A stretch of 64,000 nt of DNA, from positions 3,994,736 through 4,058,735 of the forward strand of contig NZ_OY760905.1 in assembly GCF_963664135.1 (NCBI RefSeq). Reading direction: 5' to 3'. Of this stretch, positions 48,048-58,672 are shown piece by piece (position 1 is the stretch's first letter; each line of letters starts with the position of its first letter). Position numbers and translations under genes: made by a program. This stretch comes from an uncultured Acetobacterium sp. (GTDB lineage Bacteria; Bacillota; Clostridia; Eubacteriales; Eubacteriaceae). Under the pieces are notes generated by a model. It was not told the origin of the DNA. It made no database searches and saw only the letters and a program-made list of their open reading frames with translations.

Positions 48048-49190
48048 ATGAAGAAAAAAGTCGTAAGTGTTTTATCTGTTGTTATGCTGATCGCTTCCGT
48101 TTTTGCTTTCGCAGGATGTTCATCATCAGCTAAGTCTGATGTGATCAAACTTGGTTTTATTGGACCAATGACTGGTGATGCAGCTATCTATGGAAGTTCA
48201 GCTGATGCAGGTGCAAAATTAGCTGTCAAAGAAATTAATGCCGCAGGTGGTATTGATGGCAAAAACATAGAATTGATTGGGTATGATTCTAAAGCAGATC
48301 AAACTGAAGCAATCAATGCCTATAATCGTTTAAGAGATCAGGATGGTGTTGTTGCAGTGATTGGTGGAACCCTTAGTGGTGAAACTTTAGCAATGAAAGA
48401 CATTATGGTTAAAGACAATATGCCAGTCTTATCACCAACAGCAACAGCCGTTGAAGTAACCCAAGATGCACCAAATATTTTCAGAGCATGCTTCCTTGAT
48501 GATTACCAAGGCCAGGCAGCTGCAAATTTTGCTGCAACAACTTTAGGTGCCAAAACAGCAGCTTTATTAATTGGAACTGGTAATCCATATTCTGAAGGTG
48601 TATCAGCAGCGTTTAAAACTGCGTTTACAGCCAAAGGTGGAACAATTGCCGGTAGCGAATCCTATGGTACTTCTGATAAAGATTTCAGCGCTCAATTAAC
48701 AAAAATTAAAGAAATGAACCCAGACGTAGTCTTTGTACCAGATTATGTCCAAACAGTTGGTCCGATTCTTCAAAAAGCAAAAGAAATGGGAATTACCGCG
48801 AAATTTATTGGAGCAGATGGTTGGGATGGCGTTCAGGTAGAATATGCTGATGCTGCTCAAGGAAATTATTTTACAAACCACTATGCAGCCGATTCACCGT
48901 CACCAACAGTTCAAAACTTTATTAAAGCATATCAGACAGAATACAATAAAGTGCCAAATTCATTTGCGGCTTTAGGTTATGATGCTGTTTATGCGATGGT
49001 TGATGCGATTAAAGCAGCTGGTTCAACCGATTCAGCAGACATCATCAAAGCTTTGAACAATACCAACTATGCCGGTGTTACTGGTAACCTTAAATTTGAT
49101 GAACAAGGTAATCCAAAAGACAAAGAAGTAACAATTATCAAGATTGATGGCGGTCAGTTAAAATATGATTCCACCGTTGTTAACAATTAG
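48048..49190 (+). CDS. livJ: Branched-chain amino acid ABC transporter substrate-binding lipoprotein
   Basis: A 380-residue periplasmic-binding-fold type I protein. The signal MKKKVVSVLSVVMLIASVFA ends in the lipobox FAGC, so it is anchored to the membrane outer face. IKLGFIGPMTGDAAIYGSSADAGAKLAVKEINAAGGIDG is the Leu/Ile/Val-binding family start. GGAGGAAAAGAA precedes ATG. It leads the livJHMGF operon and is separated from livH by a hairpin that may lower downstream expression. Confidence 0.95.
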   Translation: MKKKVVSVLSVVMLIASVFAFAGCSSSAKSDVIKLGFIGPMTGDAAIYGSSADAGAKLAVKEINAAGGIDGKNIELIGYDSKADQTEAINAYNRLRDQDGVVAVIGGTLSGETLAMKDIMVKDNMPVLSPTATAVEVTQDAPNIFRACFLDDYQGQAAANFAATTLGAKTAALLIGTGNPYSEGVSAAFKTAFTAKGGTIAGSESYGTSDKDFSAQLTKIKEMNPDVVFVPDYVQTVGPILQKAKEMGITAKFIGADGWDGVQVEYADAAQGNYFTNHYAADSPSPTVQNFIKAYQTEYNKVPNSFAALGYDAVYAMVDAIKAAGSTDSADIIKALNNTNYAGVTGNLKFDEQGNPKDKEVTIIKIDGGQLKYDSTVVNN

Positions 49191-49227
49191 TTTTTAGAAA
49201 AATTACAATATTATAAAAAAACACAAG

Positions 49228-49259
49228 GGATATAGGAGAGGGAAATCTCTTCTATATCC
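49228..49259 (+). terminator. Intra-operon hairpin after livJ
   Basis: Thirteen-base stem GGATATAGGAGAG / CTCTTCTATATCC with one G-U pair and a 6-nt loop, followed by ATTTTATGTTTTTC. It could stabilise or partly terminate the livJ message. Confidence 0.65.
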
Positions 49260-49304
49260 ATTTTATGTTTTTCAATAGATTATTCTATAAAAGGAGGATA
49301 CATC

Positions 49305-50183
49305 GTGAATTTATTTCTGCAACAGCTGATCAACGGGCTCAATGTAGGGAGTATCTATGCGCTCATCGCAATCGGTTATACCATGGTTTATGGCATTATA
49401 AAACTTATCAATTTTGCCCATGGTGAAATCATGATGTTTGGCGCATATTTTGCATTCATAGCGGCGACCAGTTTTCATTTACCGGTTTGGGCGGTACTTT
49501 TATCATCAATGGTAATTATGGCCATTATTGGTGTGACCATCGAGTTTATTGCGTATCGACCACTTAGAAATGCACCCCGATTGTCAGCTCTGATCACTGC
49601 CATTGGTGTAAGTTTGTTTTTACAAAACCTGGCACTGCTTATTTTCAAACCGGATCCTAAGGTTATGCCGAAGATTTTTCCAGAAACGATTTATAAACTT
49701 GGTGAAATCGAAATCAGTTCAACCACATTGATTACCATTGGTCTATCTATATTTTTTATGGTTTTATTGGATCTTTATATCCGTAAAACAAAACAGGGTC
49801 GTGCCATGCGTGCCGTATCAGAAGACAAGGATGCTGCGATTCTGATGGGGATTAATGTTAATCGAACGATTTCTTTAACCTTCGCTGTGGGTTCTGCTTT
49901 AGGCGCATTGGGTGGAGTGCTTTACAGTGTGGCCTACATTCAGGTTTATCCAACGATGGGGGTTATGCCTGGGCTTAAAGCATTTATTGCTGCAGTTTTA
50001 GGTGGGATTGGGATCATTCCAGGTGCCATGTTGGGTGGATTTATTATTGGGATGGTCGAAACAATGACAAAGGCATATCTTTCCACAACTTGGGCAGATG
50101 CGATTGTTTTTGGTATTTTGATCGTAGTTCTGCTTTTCAAACCAACCGGTATTCTGGGCAAAAATACGAGAGAGAAGGTATAG
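49305..50183 (+). CDS. livH: Branched-chain amino acid ABC transporter permease LivH
   Basis: A 292-residue integral membrane permease with about eight helices. Family marks are QQLINGLNVGSIYALIAIGYTMVYGIIKLINFAHGEIMM and the EAA-like loop GRAMRAVSEDKDAAILMGI. It starts at GTG 49305 after AAAGGAGG. Works with LivM, LivG and LivF. Confidence 0.96.
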   Translation: MNLFLQQLINGLNVGSIYALIAIGYTMVYGIIKLINFAHGEIMMFGAYFAFIAATSFHLPVWAVLLSSMVIMAIIGVTIEFIAYRPLRNAPRLSALITAIGVSLFLQNLALLIFKPDPKVMPKIFPETIYKLGEIEISSTTLITIGLSIFFMVLLDLYIRKTKQGRAMRAVSEDKDAAILMGINVNRTISLTFAVGSALGALGGVLYSVAYIQVYPTMGVMPGLKAFIAAVLGGIGIIPGAMLGGFIIGMVETMTKAYLSTTWADAIVFGILIVVLLFKPTGILGKNTREKV

Positions 50184-50186
50184 ACA

Positions 50187-51194
50187 ATGGATCACAACAA
50201 GAAAAAATCATACTTAATCAATGCAATTGCGATCGTCGCTCTCTACCTCGTCTTTTTTGTTTTAATCCAGACTAAAACCATGAATAATTATTTTGTGGGA
50301 ATTGCGATTATGACCTGCATTATGATTATCATGGCCATGAGTTTGAATATTGTTGCCGGATTTTTAGGCGAGATGGCATTAGGGCATGCCGGTTTTATGG
50401 CGATTGGCGCCTATTCTTCAGCCAGTTTTTCAATTGCTTTGGTAGATAGTGGCTTGCCGCTGCCACATTTGGTAATTCTTATTCTAGCTATGATTGTGGG
50501 TGGCATCGTCGCCGGGATTTTTGGTTTCCTGATTGGAACACCGACACTTCGGCTGCGCGGCGACTATCTGGGAATTGTAACCATTGGATTTTCAGAAATA
50601 ATTCGGATCTTCTTTATTAATTTTGGACCCACTGGTGGTGCGGCCGGTTTGAAAGGGATTACCCGACTGGTTAATTTTCACAATGTCTATTGGATCACAA
50701 TTCTGGTGGCGGTGTTGATTTTCACATTAGGCCGCTCAAAACAAGGGCGAGCGATTATTTCCATTAGAGAAGATGAGATTGCTTCAGAGGCAGCTGGGAT
50801 TCCCACCACGCGTTATAAGGTGCTGGCATTCTCACTGGCAGCTTTCTTTGCCGGTATTGGGGGAGCCCTTTATGCTCACTATCAATCGTTTTTGGAGCCA
50901 AGTAAATTTGGTTTTATGTTCTCAATTGAGATGTTTGTGATCGTCGTTCTTGGTGGCTTGGGAAGTTTAACCGGCTCGATTATATCAGCGATTGTGCTAA
51001 CCATCTTACCGGAAATGCTGCGCGGTTTTTCCGAATATCGTCTATTAGTCTATTCACTGGTGCTGATTATCATGATGATTTTCCGTCCGCAAGGTATCTT
51101 CGGACGATCAGAATTCTCATTAACGGCCTTTATAGAATCCCTTATCCAACGAAAAAATGTAAAGAATTCCATTGGAGGAGGTGAAGCTTCATGA
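50187..51194 (+). CDS. livM: Branched-chain amino acid ABC transporter permease LivM
   Basis: A 335-residue permease paralogous to LivH. NIVAGFLGEMALGHAGFMAIGAY and GRAIISIREDEIASEAAGI (coupling loop) identify it. It starts 3 bp after livH, and its stop overlaps the livG ATG by four bases. Confidence 0.96.
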   Translation: MDHNKKKSYLINAIAIVALYLVFFVLIQTKTMNNYFVGIAIMTCIMIIMAMSLNIVAGFLGEMALGHAGFMAIGAYSSASFSIALVDSGLPLPHLVILILAMIVGGIVAGIFGFLIGTPTLRLRGDYLGIVTIGFSEIIRIFFINFGPTGGAAGLKGITRLVNFHNVYWITILVAVLIFTLGRSKQGRAIISIREDEIASEAAGIPTTRYKVLAFSLAAFFAGIGGALYAHYQSFLEPSKFGFMFSIEMFVIVVLGGLGSLTGSIISAIVLTILPEMLRGFSEYRLLVYSLVLIIMMIFRPQGIFGRSEFSLTAFIESLIQRKNVKNSIGGGEAS

Positions 51195-51949
51195 GTGTAT
51201 TATCAGCAAAAAATATTACGATGCAATTTGGCGGACTAACAGCCGTTGATCAATTTAATCTCGAATTGGATTCCAATGAGTTGGTTGGTTTAATTGGGCC
51301 AAACGGGGCTGGAAAAACAACCATTTTTAATATGCTAACCGGGGTATATGTTCCAACAATGGGCGAGATTGTTCTCAATGATCAGAGTATTATCAAGAAA
51401 ACTCCCCACGACATTGTAAAACTGGGAGCAAGTCGAACTTTTCAGAATATTCGTCTGTTTAAAGACTTAACCGCCATTGAAAATGTAAAAATTGCCTATC
51501 ATAATTTCATTGAGTATAATATGATTCAGGGAATGTTCCGAACCAAAAAATTCTGGGAAGGTGAGAAAAAAGCTCAGATCGAATGCATGAAATTGCTGGA
51601 GATTTTTGACATGGGCGAGTATGCCGATACCTTGGCTAAAAACTTGCCCTATGGTCAGCAACGAAAGCTGGAAATTGCCAGAGCTTTGGCATCGGATCCC
51701 AAAGTATTGATGCTCGACGAGCCAGCTGCGGGAATGAATCCAAACGAAACGGCTGAACTTATGGAAACGATCCATTTTATCCGTAATAAATTCGACATTA
51801 CTGTTTTACTTATTGAACATGATATGAAACTGGTTATGGGAATTTGTGAACGAATTATTGTTGTGGATTATGGAAAAACAATTGCAGAAGGCACTCCGGA
51901 TGAGATAAAGAACAACCCTGATGTTATTCGTGCTTATTTAGGAGATTAG
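51191..51949 (+). CDS. livG: Branched-chain amino acid ABC transporter ATPase LivG
   Basis: A 252-residue ABC ATPase. Walker A GPNGAGKTT, Q-loop region RTFQNIRLF, signature LPYGQQRKLEIARAL, Walker B VLMLDEPAAGMNP and switch His in LLIEHDM are present. The signature has YGQQ instead of SGGQ, as is usual in LivG. GGAGGTG precedes the ATG. Confidence 0.96.
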   Translation: MSVLSAKNITMQFGGLTAVDQFNLELDSNELVGLIGPNGAGKTTIFNMLTGVYVPTMGEIVLNDQSIIKKTPHDIVKLGASRTFQNIRLFKDLTAIENVKIAYHNFIEYNMIQGMFRTKKFWEGEKKAQIECMKLLEIFDMGEYADTLAKNLPYGQQRKLEIARALASDPKVLMLDEPAAGMNPNETAELMETIHFIRNKFDITVLLIEHDMKLVMGICERIIVVDYGKTIAEGTPDEIKNNPDVIRAYLGD

Positions 51950-51958
51950 GAGGCCGCG

Positions 51959-52663
51959 ATGCTAAAAGTAAAAGATTTAAATGTACATTATGGAAAAATT
52001 CATGCCATTAAGGGAATTAGTTTTGAAGTGAATGAGGGTGAAATTGTTACTCTGATCGGAGCCAACGGCGCCGGCAAGACAACCATTCTTCAAACGATTT
52101 CCGGACTCTTAAAGCCAAGTGAAGGGATGATTACCTTTGATGGTGAAAACCTGAGTAAGGTGCCAGCTCATCAAATACCAGTTCTAGGAATTGCCCACGT
52201 TCCTGAAGGACGGCGGATTTTTGCAGATATGACGGTTTATGAAAATCTGCAAATGGGCGCATATATTAGAAAAGATAAAGAACAGATTCAGGAAGACATG
52301 GAAAAAATATTTTTGAATTTCCCGCGTCTTAAAGAGCGCATCAAGCAAATTGCCGGAACGCTCAGTGGTGGTGAACAGCAAATGCTGGCGATGGGACGGG
52401 CACTGATGACCCGACCAAAACTGATTTTGCTGGATGAACCATCAATGGGGCTGGCACCGCTATTGGTTGATGAAATCTTTAATATGATTCAGACGGTTAA
52501 TGATGCTGGAACTACGGTATTGCTCGTGGAACAGAATGCGAATAAAGCTCTGCATATTGCAAACCGTGCCTATGTTTTGGAAACTGGATACATAAAACTT
52601 TCTGGAAATGCTAGAGAACTGCTGGCAAACCCGGAAGTGCAGCAAGCATATTTAGGTGGCTGA
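51959..52663 (+). CDS. livF: Branched-chain amino acid ABC transporter ATPase LivF
   Basis: A 234-residue ABC ATPase. Walker A GANGAGKTT, signature LSGGEQQMLAMGRAL, Walker B LILLDEPSMGLAP and LLVEQNANKAL follow the LivF pattern. AGGAGG precedes ATG 51961-region start (ORF start 51959 is read as the coding start with GCG ATG context), and the operon terminator follows directly. Confidence 0.94.
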   Translation: MLKVKDLNVHYGKIHAIKGISFEVNEGEIVTLIGANGAGKTTILQTISGLLKPSEGMITFDGENLSKVPAHQIPVLGIAHVPEGRRIFADMTVYENLQMGAYIRKDKEQIQEDMEKIFLNFPRLKERIKQIAGTLSGGEQQMLAMGRALMTRPKLILLDEPSMGLAPLLVDEIFNMIQTVNDAGTTVLLVEQNANKALHIANRAYVLETGYIKLSGNARELLANPEVQQAYLGG

Positions 52664-52666
52664 TTG

Positions 52667-52696
52667 AAAAAACTGTCTCAATTGAGGCAGTTTTTT
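52667..52696 (+). terminator. liv operon terminator
   Basis: AAAAAACTGTCTCA / TGAGGCAGTTTTTT stem with one G-U pair and an AT centre, ending in T6. Confidence 0.88.
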
Positions 52697-52772
52697 AATG
52701 GGAAAGCATCAACTTTGCAAAAAATGACCCCATATACCCATAAATAATTCTTAAACACCTTAATTTTGGTTC

Positions 52773-52801
52773 TTGATATGAAAATATACCTATGATATAC
52801 T
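52773..52801 (+). promoter_or_regulatory. tig promoter
   Basis: TTGATA (52773-52778), 17 bp, TATACT (52796-52801), 50 bp before the tig start. No CIRCE or other heat-shock operator was recognised. Confidence 0.7.
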
Positions 52802-52851
52802 GTTAAAATTGAATGTGAATATAATTTATAGTGAAAGATACGGAGGATAAC

Positions 52852-54150
52852 ATGAGTGCTACAGTAGAAAGTATTGAAAAAAATATTGCAACCTTAAAAA
52901 TTGAAATTAGTCCGGAGGATTACTCAAAGGCTGTCAAAAAGTCCTATGATAAAAATAAAAAACGTTTTTCGGTTCCTGGATTTAGAAAAGGAAAGGTTCC
53001 CAAAACCGTTGTTGAATCTTATTATGGAAAAAATGTGTTTATGGAAGATGCCATCGACTTTGCATTTGCACCAGCTTACACAAGTGCTTTGGAAGAAACC
53101 GAAATTAAACCGGTAACTCGACCTGATCTTGAAAACATTGAAAAGATTAGTGAAGAGGAAGGTGCAACTTTTATTGTTAAAGTTGGCGTTAAACCAGAGA
53201 TTAAATTAGGTGACTACAAAGGGGCTGAAGTTGACTCATTGGATGCTATTATTTCTGAGGAAGAAATTGCTGAAGATTTAGCCAAAATGCAAGACCAAAA
53301 CGCCCGATTGATTACCTTAGAAACTGGTGATGTAAAAGACGGTCATACAGCGACCATTGATTATGAAGGATTTTTGGATGATGAACCTTTCGTTGGCGGA
53401 AAAGATACTGATTATGATTTAGTGATCGGTAGCGGTACCTTTATTCCCGGTTTTGAAGAACAATTAATTGGTGCCAAAATCGGCGAAGAAACAAGCGTTA
53501 ATGTGAGCTTCCCGGAAGAATACCACGCTGAAAACCTGAAAGGAAAAGACGTTGTCTTCAAAGTCACAGTTAAAAGTATTAAAGAAAAAGAATTGCCAGA
53601 ACTTGATGATGATTTTGCCAAAGATACCAGTGAGTTTGATACATTAGCTGAATTAAAAGCAGATATTGAAAATCGATTAAAAGATGCCAAAACTGCAGAG
53701 TTGAGAAAAGCAGCAGAAATTGCGGCTGTAAATTTTGCGGTGAATAATGCTGAAATTGATGTGCCTTATCTTATGATCGAAGAAGAAGTTGACAACAATT
53801 TACAAAACTTTGAAACTCAGATGCAACAACAGGGAATTTCTCTTGATGACTACTTTAAATTTACCAATGTAAATCGGGATGAATTCAGAGAAAATTTAAA
53901 AGAAGATGCAGAAAGAAACATTAAAACCGAATTAGTTCTTTCTAAAATCGGTGAAGTTGAAGCATTAGAAGCAACCGAAGCAGAAATGGATGAAGAAATC
54001 AAAGTATTTGCAGATGCCTATGGTCATGACTTTGACGACTATAAAAAAGGACTTCAGGAAAGAATGTTAGACTATATCAAAGCAAATATTATCAGAAGAA
54101 AGACAGTAGAAATGCTGGTAGATGTGGCAACTACTAAAATTTCAGAGTAA
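52852..54150 (+). CDS. tig: Trigger factor
   Basis: A 432-residue ribosome-associated chaperone and prolyl isomerase. The ribosome-docking signature VPGFRKGKVPKTVVE lies in the N-terminal domain, the FKBP-type domain (about 150-240) starts GDVKDGHTATIDYEGFLDDEPFVGG, and a long helical C-terminal domain follows. The start is ATG 52852 behind CGGAGG; the frame open from 52831 has no ribosome site. It heads the tig-clpP-clpX-lon group. Confidence 0.97.
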   Translation: MSATVESIEKNIATLKIEISPEDYSKAVKKSYDKNKKRFSVPGFRKGKVPKTVVESYYGKNVFMEDAIDFAFAPAYTSALEETEIKPVTRPDLENIEKISEEEGATFIVKVGVKPEIKLGDYKGAEVDSLDAIISEEEIAEDLAKMQDQNARLITLETGDVKDGHTATIDYEGFLDDEPFVGGKDTDYDLVIGSGTFIPGFEEQLIGAKIGEETSVNVSFPEEYHAENLKGKDVVFKVTVKSIKEKELPELDDDFAKDTSEFDTLAELKADIENRLKDAKTAELRKAAEIAAVNFAVNNAEIDVPYLMIEEEVDNNLQNFETQMQQQGISLDDYFKFTNVNRDEFRENLKEDAERNIKTELVLSKIGEVEALEATEAEMDEEIKVFADAYGHDFDDYKKGLQERMLDYIKANIIRRKTVEMLVDVATTKISE

Positions 54151-54177
54151 TAAAAAAGAAAGCAGGAAAGTGTATTC

Positions 54178-54795
54178 ATGCTAACAAGTAAAACAACACA
54201 ATCGTTGATTACAAATAATTTGGTACCCATGGTAGTTGAGCAAACTGGCCGTGGTGAGCGATCTTATGATCTGTTTTCAAGATTATTAAAAGAACGAATC
54301 ATATTTTTAAACGGAGAAATTAACGAAAATCTTTCATCCTTAATTGTCGGTCAATTGATTTTTCTAGAAGCTGATAATGCAGAGAAAGATATTCAGATTT
54401 ATATTAATAGTCCGGGTGGATCGGTGACAGCAGGACTTGCGATCTACGACACCATGAATTATATTCGCTGTGATGTATCCACCATTTGTGTGGGACTGGC
54501 AGCATCAATGGGTGCGTTTTTGTTAGCTGCTGGCAAAAAAGGAAAGCGATTTTCTCTGCCAAACAGCGAAATCATGATTCATCAACCACTGGGCGGAGCC
54601 CAGGGACAAAGTACAGATGTGGAGATTTATGCAAAACGTCTGATCAAAACACGAGAAAAACTAAATTTAATCCTGAGCGAGCAAACAGGTCAACCCCTGG
54701 AAACTATTGCTAAGGATACTGATCGCGATAATTTTATGGATCCTGACGAAGCGAAGGCCTACGGATTGATTGATGAGATCATTGTGTCGAGATAG
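54178..54795 (+). CDS. clpP: ATP-dependent Clp protease proteolytic subunit
   Basis: A 205-residue serine protease. The triad is S110 ([11 protein letters not shown]), H135 (MIHQPLGG) and D184 (TDRDNFM); spacings of 25 and 49 match the family. The first 14 residues ([14 protein letters not shown]) precede the usual [17 protein letters not shown] and would be removed or form a short propeptide. AGCAGGAAAG serves as ribosome site. It partners ClpX. Confidence 0.97.
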   Translation: MLTSKTTQSLITNNLVPMVVEQTGRGERSYDLFSRLLKERIIFLNGEINENLSSLIVGQLIFLEADNAEKDIQIYINSPGGSVTAGLAIYDTMNYIRCDVSTICVGLAASMGAFLLAAGKKGKRFSLPNSEIMIHQPLGGAQGQSTDVEIYAKRLIKTREKLNLILSEQTGQPLETIAKDTDRDNFMDPDEAKAYGLIDEIIVSR

Positions 54796-54806
54796 GAGGC
54801 TTAAAA

Positions 54807-56078
54807 ATGGCAAGAAATGAAGATAGCATCGAGAATGCTCGTTGTTCCTTTTGTGGTAAAAGCCAATCTCAGGTGAAACGAATGGTTGCAGGACCAGGGG
54901 TCTATATTTGCAATGAATGCATCGAACTCTGTGAAGAAATCATGGATGTAGACAGCATGCCTGATGATATCGTCTTTGACGATGTCCCAAAACCAAAGGA
55001 GATCAAGCAAAAACTAAGTGAATATGTTATTGCTCAGAACCGGGCAAAACGTGCGTTAGCAGTGGCTGTTTACAATCATTACAAACGAATCACATCGATG
55101 GATGAAACTGATGCTGAAGTGGAACTGCAAAAAAGCAATATTCTTTTGATAGGACCAACTGGATCGGGAAAAACCTTACTGGCGCAGACTTTAGCCCGGG
55201 TTTTAAATGTTCCTTTTGCGATTGCCGATGCGACTTCATTAACTGAAGCCGGCTATGTTGGCGAGGATGTCGAAAACATTCTGTTAAAACTGTTGCAGGC
55301 AGCCAATTTTGATGTCGCTAAAGCTGAAAAAGGAATTATCTACATTGATGAGATCGATAAAATAGCCCGAAAAGGGGACAATCCTTCAATTACCCGTGAT
55401 GTCAGTGGGGAAGGTGTGCAACAGGCGCTTTTAAAAATTCTGGAAGGCACTGTTGCTAACGTACCACCTCAGGGCGGCCGTAAACATCCCCATCAGGATT
55501 TTATTCAGATCAACACCAATAATATTTTATTTATTTGCGGTGGAGCTTTTGATGGGATGGACAAAGTCATTGAACAACGGACTGAAAAAAGCTCAATGGG
55601 ATTTGGCGCAGATATCCGCAGTACCAAGGAAAAAATTGAAGATGACAATCTCAGTTCTGTTCAACCCCAGGATTTGTTGAAATACGGCCTGATTCCTGAA
55701 TTTATTGGACGAATTCCAGTGATTGCTTCGCTTGAACATCTGGACGAGGAGGCCCTCATTCAAATTTTGACTGAGCCAAGAAATGCTCTTGTAAAACAAT
55801 ATATTAAAATGTTTAGAATTGAGGGTGTAGAGCTGGAATTCCACCAAGATGCCTTAGTAGCCATTGCAAAAAAAGCACTGGATACCAAAACCGGCGCCAG
55901 AGGTCTCCGTGGGATCATTGAGAATATTATGCTTGATATTATGTTTGAAGTGCCCTCGAATGAAAACATTGAAAAGGTAATCATTACCAAAGAAGTTGTT
56001 GAGAAACAAGTTGAACCGATTATGATTTTAGGGCAGAAAAATGATTGCAAAGATGAAAAAAATGATGTAGTATCATAA
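54807..56078 (+). CDS. clpX: Clp protease ATP-binding subunit ClpX
   Basis: A 423-residue unfoldase. The N-terminal C4 zinc finger ([10 protein letters not shown]...CNECIELC), Walker A GPTGSGKT, Walker [12 protein letters not shown] and [24 protein letters not shown] pore and sensor regions are standard. GGAGGC precedes ATG. It lies 11 bp after clpP and in the same operon. Confidence 0.98.
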   Translation: MARNEDSIENARCSFCGKSQSQVKRMVAGPGVYICNECIELCEEIMDVDSMPDDIVFDDVPKPKEIKQKLSEYVIAQNRAKRALAVAVYNHYKRITSMDETDAEVELQKSNILLIGPTGSGKTLLAQTLARVLNVPFAIADATSLTEAGYVGEDVENILLKLLQAANFDVAKAEKGIIYIDEIDKIARKGDNPSITRDVSGEGVQQALLKILEGTVANVPPQGGRKHPHQDFIQINTNNILFICGGAFDGMDKVIEQRTEKSSMGFGADIRSTKEKIEDDNLSSVQPQDLLKYGLIPEFIGRIPVIASLEHLDEEALIQILTEPRNALVKQYIKMFRIEGVELEFHQDALVAIAKKALDTKTGARGLRGIIENIMLDIMFEVPSNENIEKVIITKEVVEKQVEPIMILGQKNDCKDEKNDVVS

Positions 56079-56249
56079 CTTTTACTTTATGGCCGTTCAA
56101 AAGTCAAACTACTCTTTGGTATCTGATACCGTGTATTTGAAATTTTTGTGCGGCTTTTTTTAAAAAATTGGGTATATACAAAAAAGCAATTAAATTATAT
56201 CTAAAAAGCATATTACTATTCATAAAAAAGAGGTAAGGAGTTGATTAAG

Positions 56250-58634
56250 TTGAGTATCGAAAAAAAAGAAATTCCAGAAGAAAACACCGACCATATAGGA
56301 CTGACTGAACCGGAATTATTTGTTCAGGAAAAAGAAACCTTACCACTAATACCACTTCGTGGGATGAGTGTGTTTCCAGGCATGGTGGTTCATTTTGATG
56401 TTGGCCGGGAAAAATCTGTAAAAGCTTTGGAAGCAGCCATGGAAAGAGATCAGATGGCGTTTTTGGTTACCCAAAAAGAAGTGATTAAGGAAGACATCAC
56501 TCCGGATGATTTCTATAATATTGGTTGTAAGGTCAAGGTCAAACAGCTATTAAAAATGCCGGATAATCTTGTCCGGGTTTTAGTAGAAGTACAGGAAAGA
56601 CGTGAAATTGCTGAATTTGAAAGTCTGGTTCCATACTTTTTAGTAGCAACTAAACCGGTACGATCTGTCTATTATGATACCAAAGAAAATCGTACATTAA
56701 TACGAATGATTCGCGAATCATTTGCTAATTACATGAATGTGACCCGAAAAGTTGCCACAGATCTGATTCTGGCAATGGATTCTTTGGAAGACCCTGATCA
56801 GCTGATTGACATCATTGGTGCCAACTTGTTCCTTGATTTGGAAGATAGTCAGCGCTTAATTCAGGAAACCGATGTGAATAAACGTCTGGTGCTCACCTAC
56901 GAAATCTTAGTCGAAGAAGTAGAAATGATTAAAATCGAACACAATATCGACGAGAAAGTCCGTAGTGAGATGTACAAGCATCAGCGCGAATATTATCTAC
57001 GAGAACAGATAAAAGTTATTCAGAATGAATTGGGCGAAGGTGATGTTCAAAATGAACTGGACGTCTACCGGGAACGGCTAGCCGCCCTGGATGTGCCCGA
57101 TGAAGTTCGGGACAAGGTATCAGGGGAGCTCAATCGATTGGTAAAAGTCCCGCAGGGCTCTTCGGAAGCTGGCCTGATTCAGACTTATGTAGAATGGATA
57201 CTGGATCTTCCCTGGAATACCTTGACCAAAGAAACCATCGATGTTTCAGTAGCCAGAAAAATATTAGATGAAGATCATTATGCATTAAAGAAGGTCAAGG
57301 AACGTATTCTCGAGTACATTTCGGTTTTGCAACTTTCAAAAAGTTTGAAATCGCCCATAATTTGTCTAGTAGGCCCTCCGGGAGTTGGTAAAACTTCCAT
57401 CGCAAAATCCATCGCTCGGGCTCTCAATCGTAAATATGTACGAATGTCTTTAGGCGGAATGCGTGATGAAGCCGAGATCCGAGGACATCGCCGCACCTAT
57501 ATCGGCGCGATCCCGGGACGGATTATTTACAACATCAAAAAATGCGGAACTAGAAATCCATTATTTCTGCTGGATGAAATTGATAAATTAGGTCAGGACT
57601 TTAATGGCGACCCGGCCTCAGCTCTGCTGGAAGTTTTAGATCCTGAACAGAATAATACCTTTACGGATCACTATTTAGAACTGCCATTTGATTTATCTCA
57701 GGTATTGTTTTTAACCACTGCTAACTCGTTGTCGACAATTCCAAGACCGTTGCTGGACCGGATGGAAATTATTGATGTTAACGGCTATGTTGAAAGTGAA
57801 AAAGTTGAAATTGCTCAACGTTACCTCATTCCCAAGCAATTGGAAATTCACGGACTGAAAAAATCAACTTGTAAGTTCAGTGAAGCGGTGATAAAGAATA
57901 CCATCGAGTATTATACCAGAGAGTCTGGCGTGCGAGAACTGGAACGAAAAATTGCCCAGATCTGTCGCGTGGCGGCCAAAGAAATTGTCGAAAAAAAGAA
58001 AAAAAGCATCAGTATCACACAAAAAAACCTTGAAAAATTTTTAGGAAAGCATTGCTATTCATTTGATACTGTCGGTAATAAAAAAGAAGTGGGTCTGGTA
58101 AATGGTCTGGCCTGGACACCCGTTGGGGGTGATACCCTGCAAATTGAAGTGATTGTTGTCGATGGCACCGGAAAAATTGAAATCACCGGTCAATTGGGTG
58201 ATGTTATGAAAGAGTCGATCAAAGCTGGAATCAGTTATATTCGTTCTCAGGCAAGCGTTTTGGGAATCGAATCTGATTTCTACACGAAGAAGGATATTCA
58301 TTTACATGTGCCGGAAGGGGCAGTACCTAAAGATGGTCCTTCAGCGGGGATTACCGTCACAACGGCACTTATTTCATCGCTTACTAATGTACCCGTACCA
58401 CAAAACTTGGCCATGACCGGGGAAATAACCTTAAGTGGTCGAGTTTTGCCAATTGGCGGACTTCGTGAAAAACTAACGGCTGCTCATCGCGCCGGTATTA
58501 AAGAAATTATTTTACCAAAAGAAAATGAAAAAGACCTGGAAGATGTTCCAAGTGTTGTATTGGAGGCTTTACATATTCAGTCTGTTTCAAAAATGAGCGA
58601 AGTCACAGAGATCGTCTTTAAACAACTACAATAG
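56250..58634 (+). CDS. lon: ATP-dependent protease La (second Lon copy)
   Basis: A 794-residue LonA with standard N-terminal start [23 protein letters not shown], Walker A GPPGVGKT, Walker [13 protein letters not shown]698 in KDGPSAGI and K741 in GGLREK. TTG 56250 has TAAGGAG nine bases upstream; TTG 56241 touches the ribosome site and is less likely. This is the canonical Firmicutes clpX-lonA-engB location. A 170-bp gap after clpX holds a GGTATC / GATACC palindrome but no clear terminator. Confidence 0.97.
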   Translation: MSIEKKEIPEENTDHIGLTEPELFVQEKETLPLIPLRGMSVFPGMVVHFDVGREKSVKALEAAMERDQMAFLVTQKEVIKEDITPDDFYNIGCKVKVKQLLKMPDNLVRVLVEVQERREIAEFESLVPYFLVATKPVRSVYYDTKENRTLIRMIRESFANYMNVTRKVATDLILAMDSLEDPDQLIDIIGANLFLDLEDSQRLIQETDVNKRLVLTYEILVEEVEMIKIEHNIDEKVRSEMYKHQREYYLREQIKVIQNELGEGDVQNELDVYRERLAALDVPDEVRDKVSGELNRLVKVPQGSSEAGLIQTYVEWILDLPWNTLTKETIDVSVARKILDEDHYALKKVKERILEYISVLQLSKSLKSPIICLVGPPGVGKTSIAKSIARALNRKYVRMSLGGMRDEAEIRGHRRTYIGAIPGRIIYNIKKCGTRNPLFLLDEIDKLGQDFNGDPASALLEVLDPEQNNTFTDHYLELPFDLSQVLFLTTANSLSTIPRPLLDRMEIIDVNGYVESEKVEIAQRYLIPKQLEIHGLKKSTCKFSEAVIKNTIEYYTRESGVRELERKIAQICRVAAKEIVEKKKKSISITQKNLEKFLGKHCYSFDTVGNKKEVGLVNGLAWTPVGGDTLQIEVIVVDGTGKIEITGQLGDVMKESIKAGISYIRSQASVLGIESDFYTKKDIHLHVPEGAVPKDGPSAGITVTTALISSLTNVPVPQNLAMTGEITLSGRVLPIGGLREKLTAAHRAGIKEIILPKENEKDLEDVPSVVLEALHIQSVSKMSEVTEIVFKQLQ

Positions 58635-58672
58635 AGTCAGTGACCAAACTCTCAGGAAATGGAGATAGTTAA

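Noticed and set aside
52667..56240. CIRCE or CtsR control of tig-clpP-clpX
   Set aside because: No TTAGCACTC-N9-GAGTGCTAA or heptad CtsR repeat was seen upstream of tig, clpP or lon.
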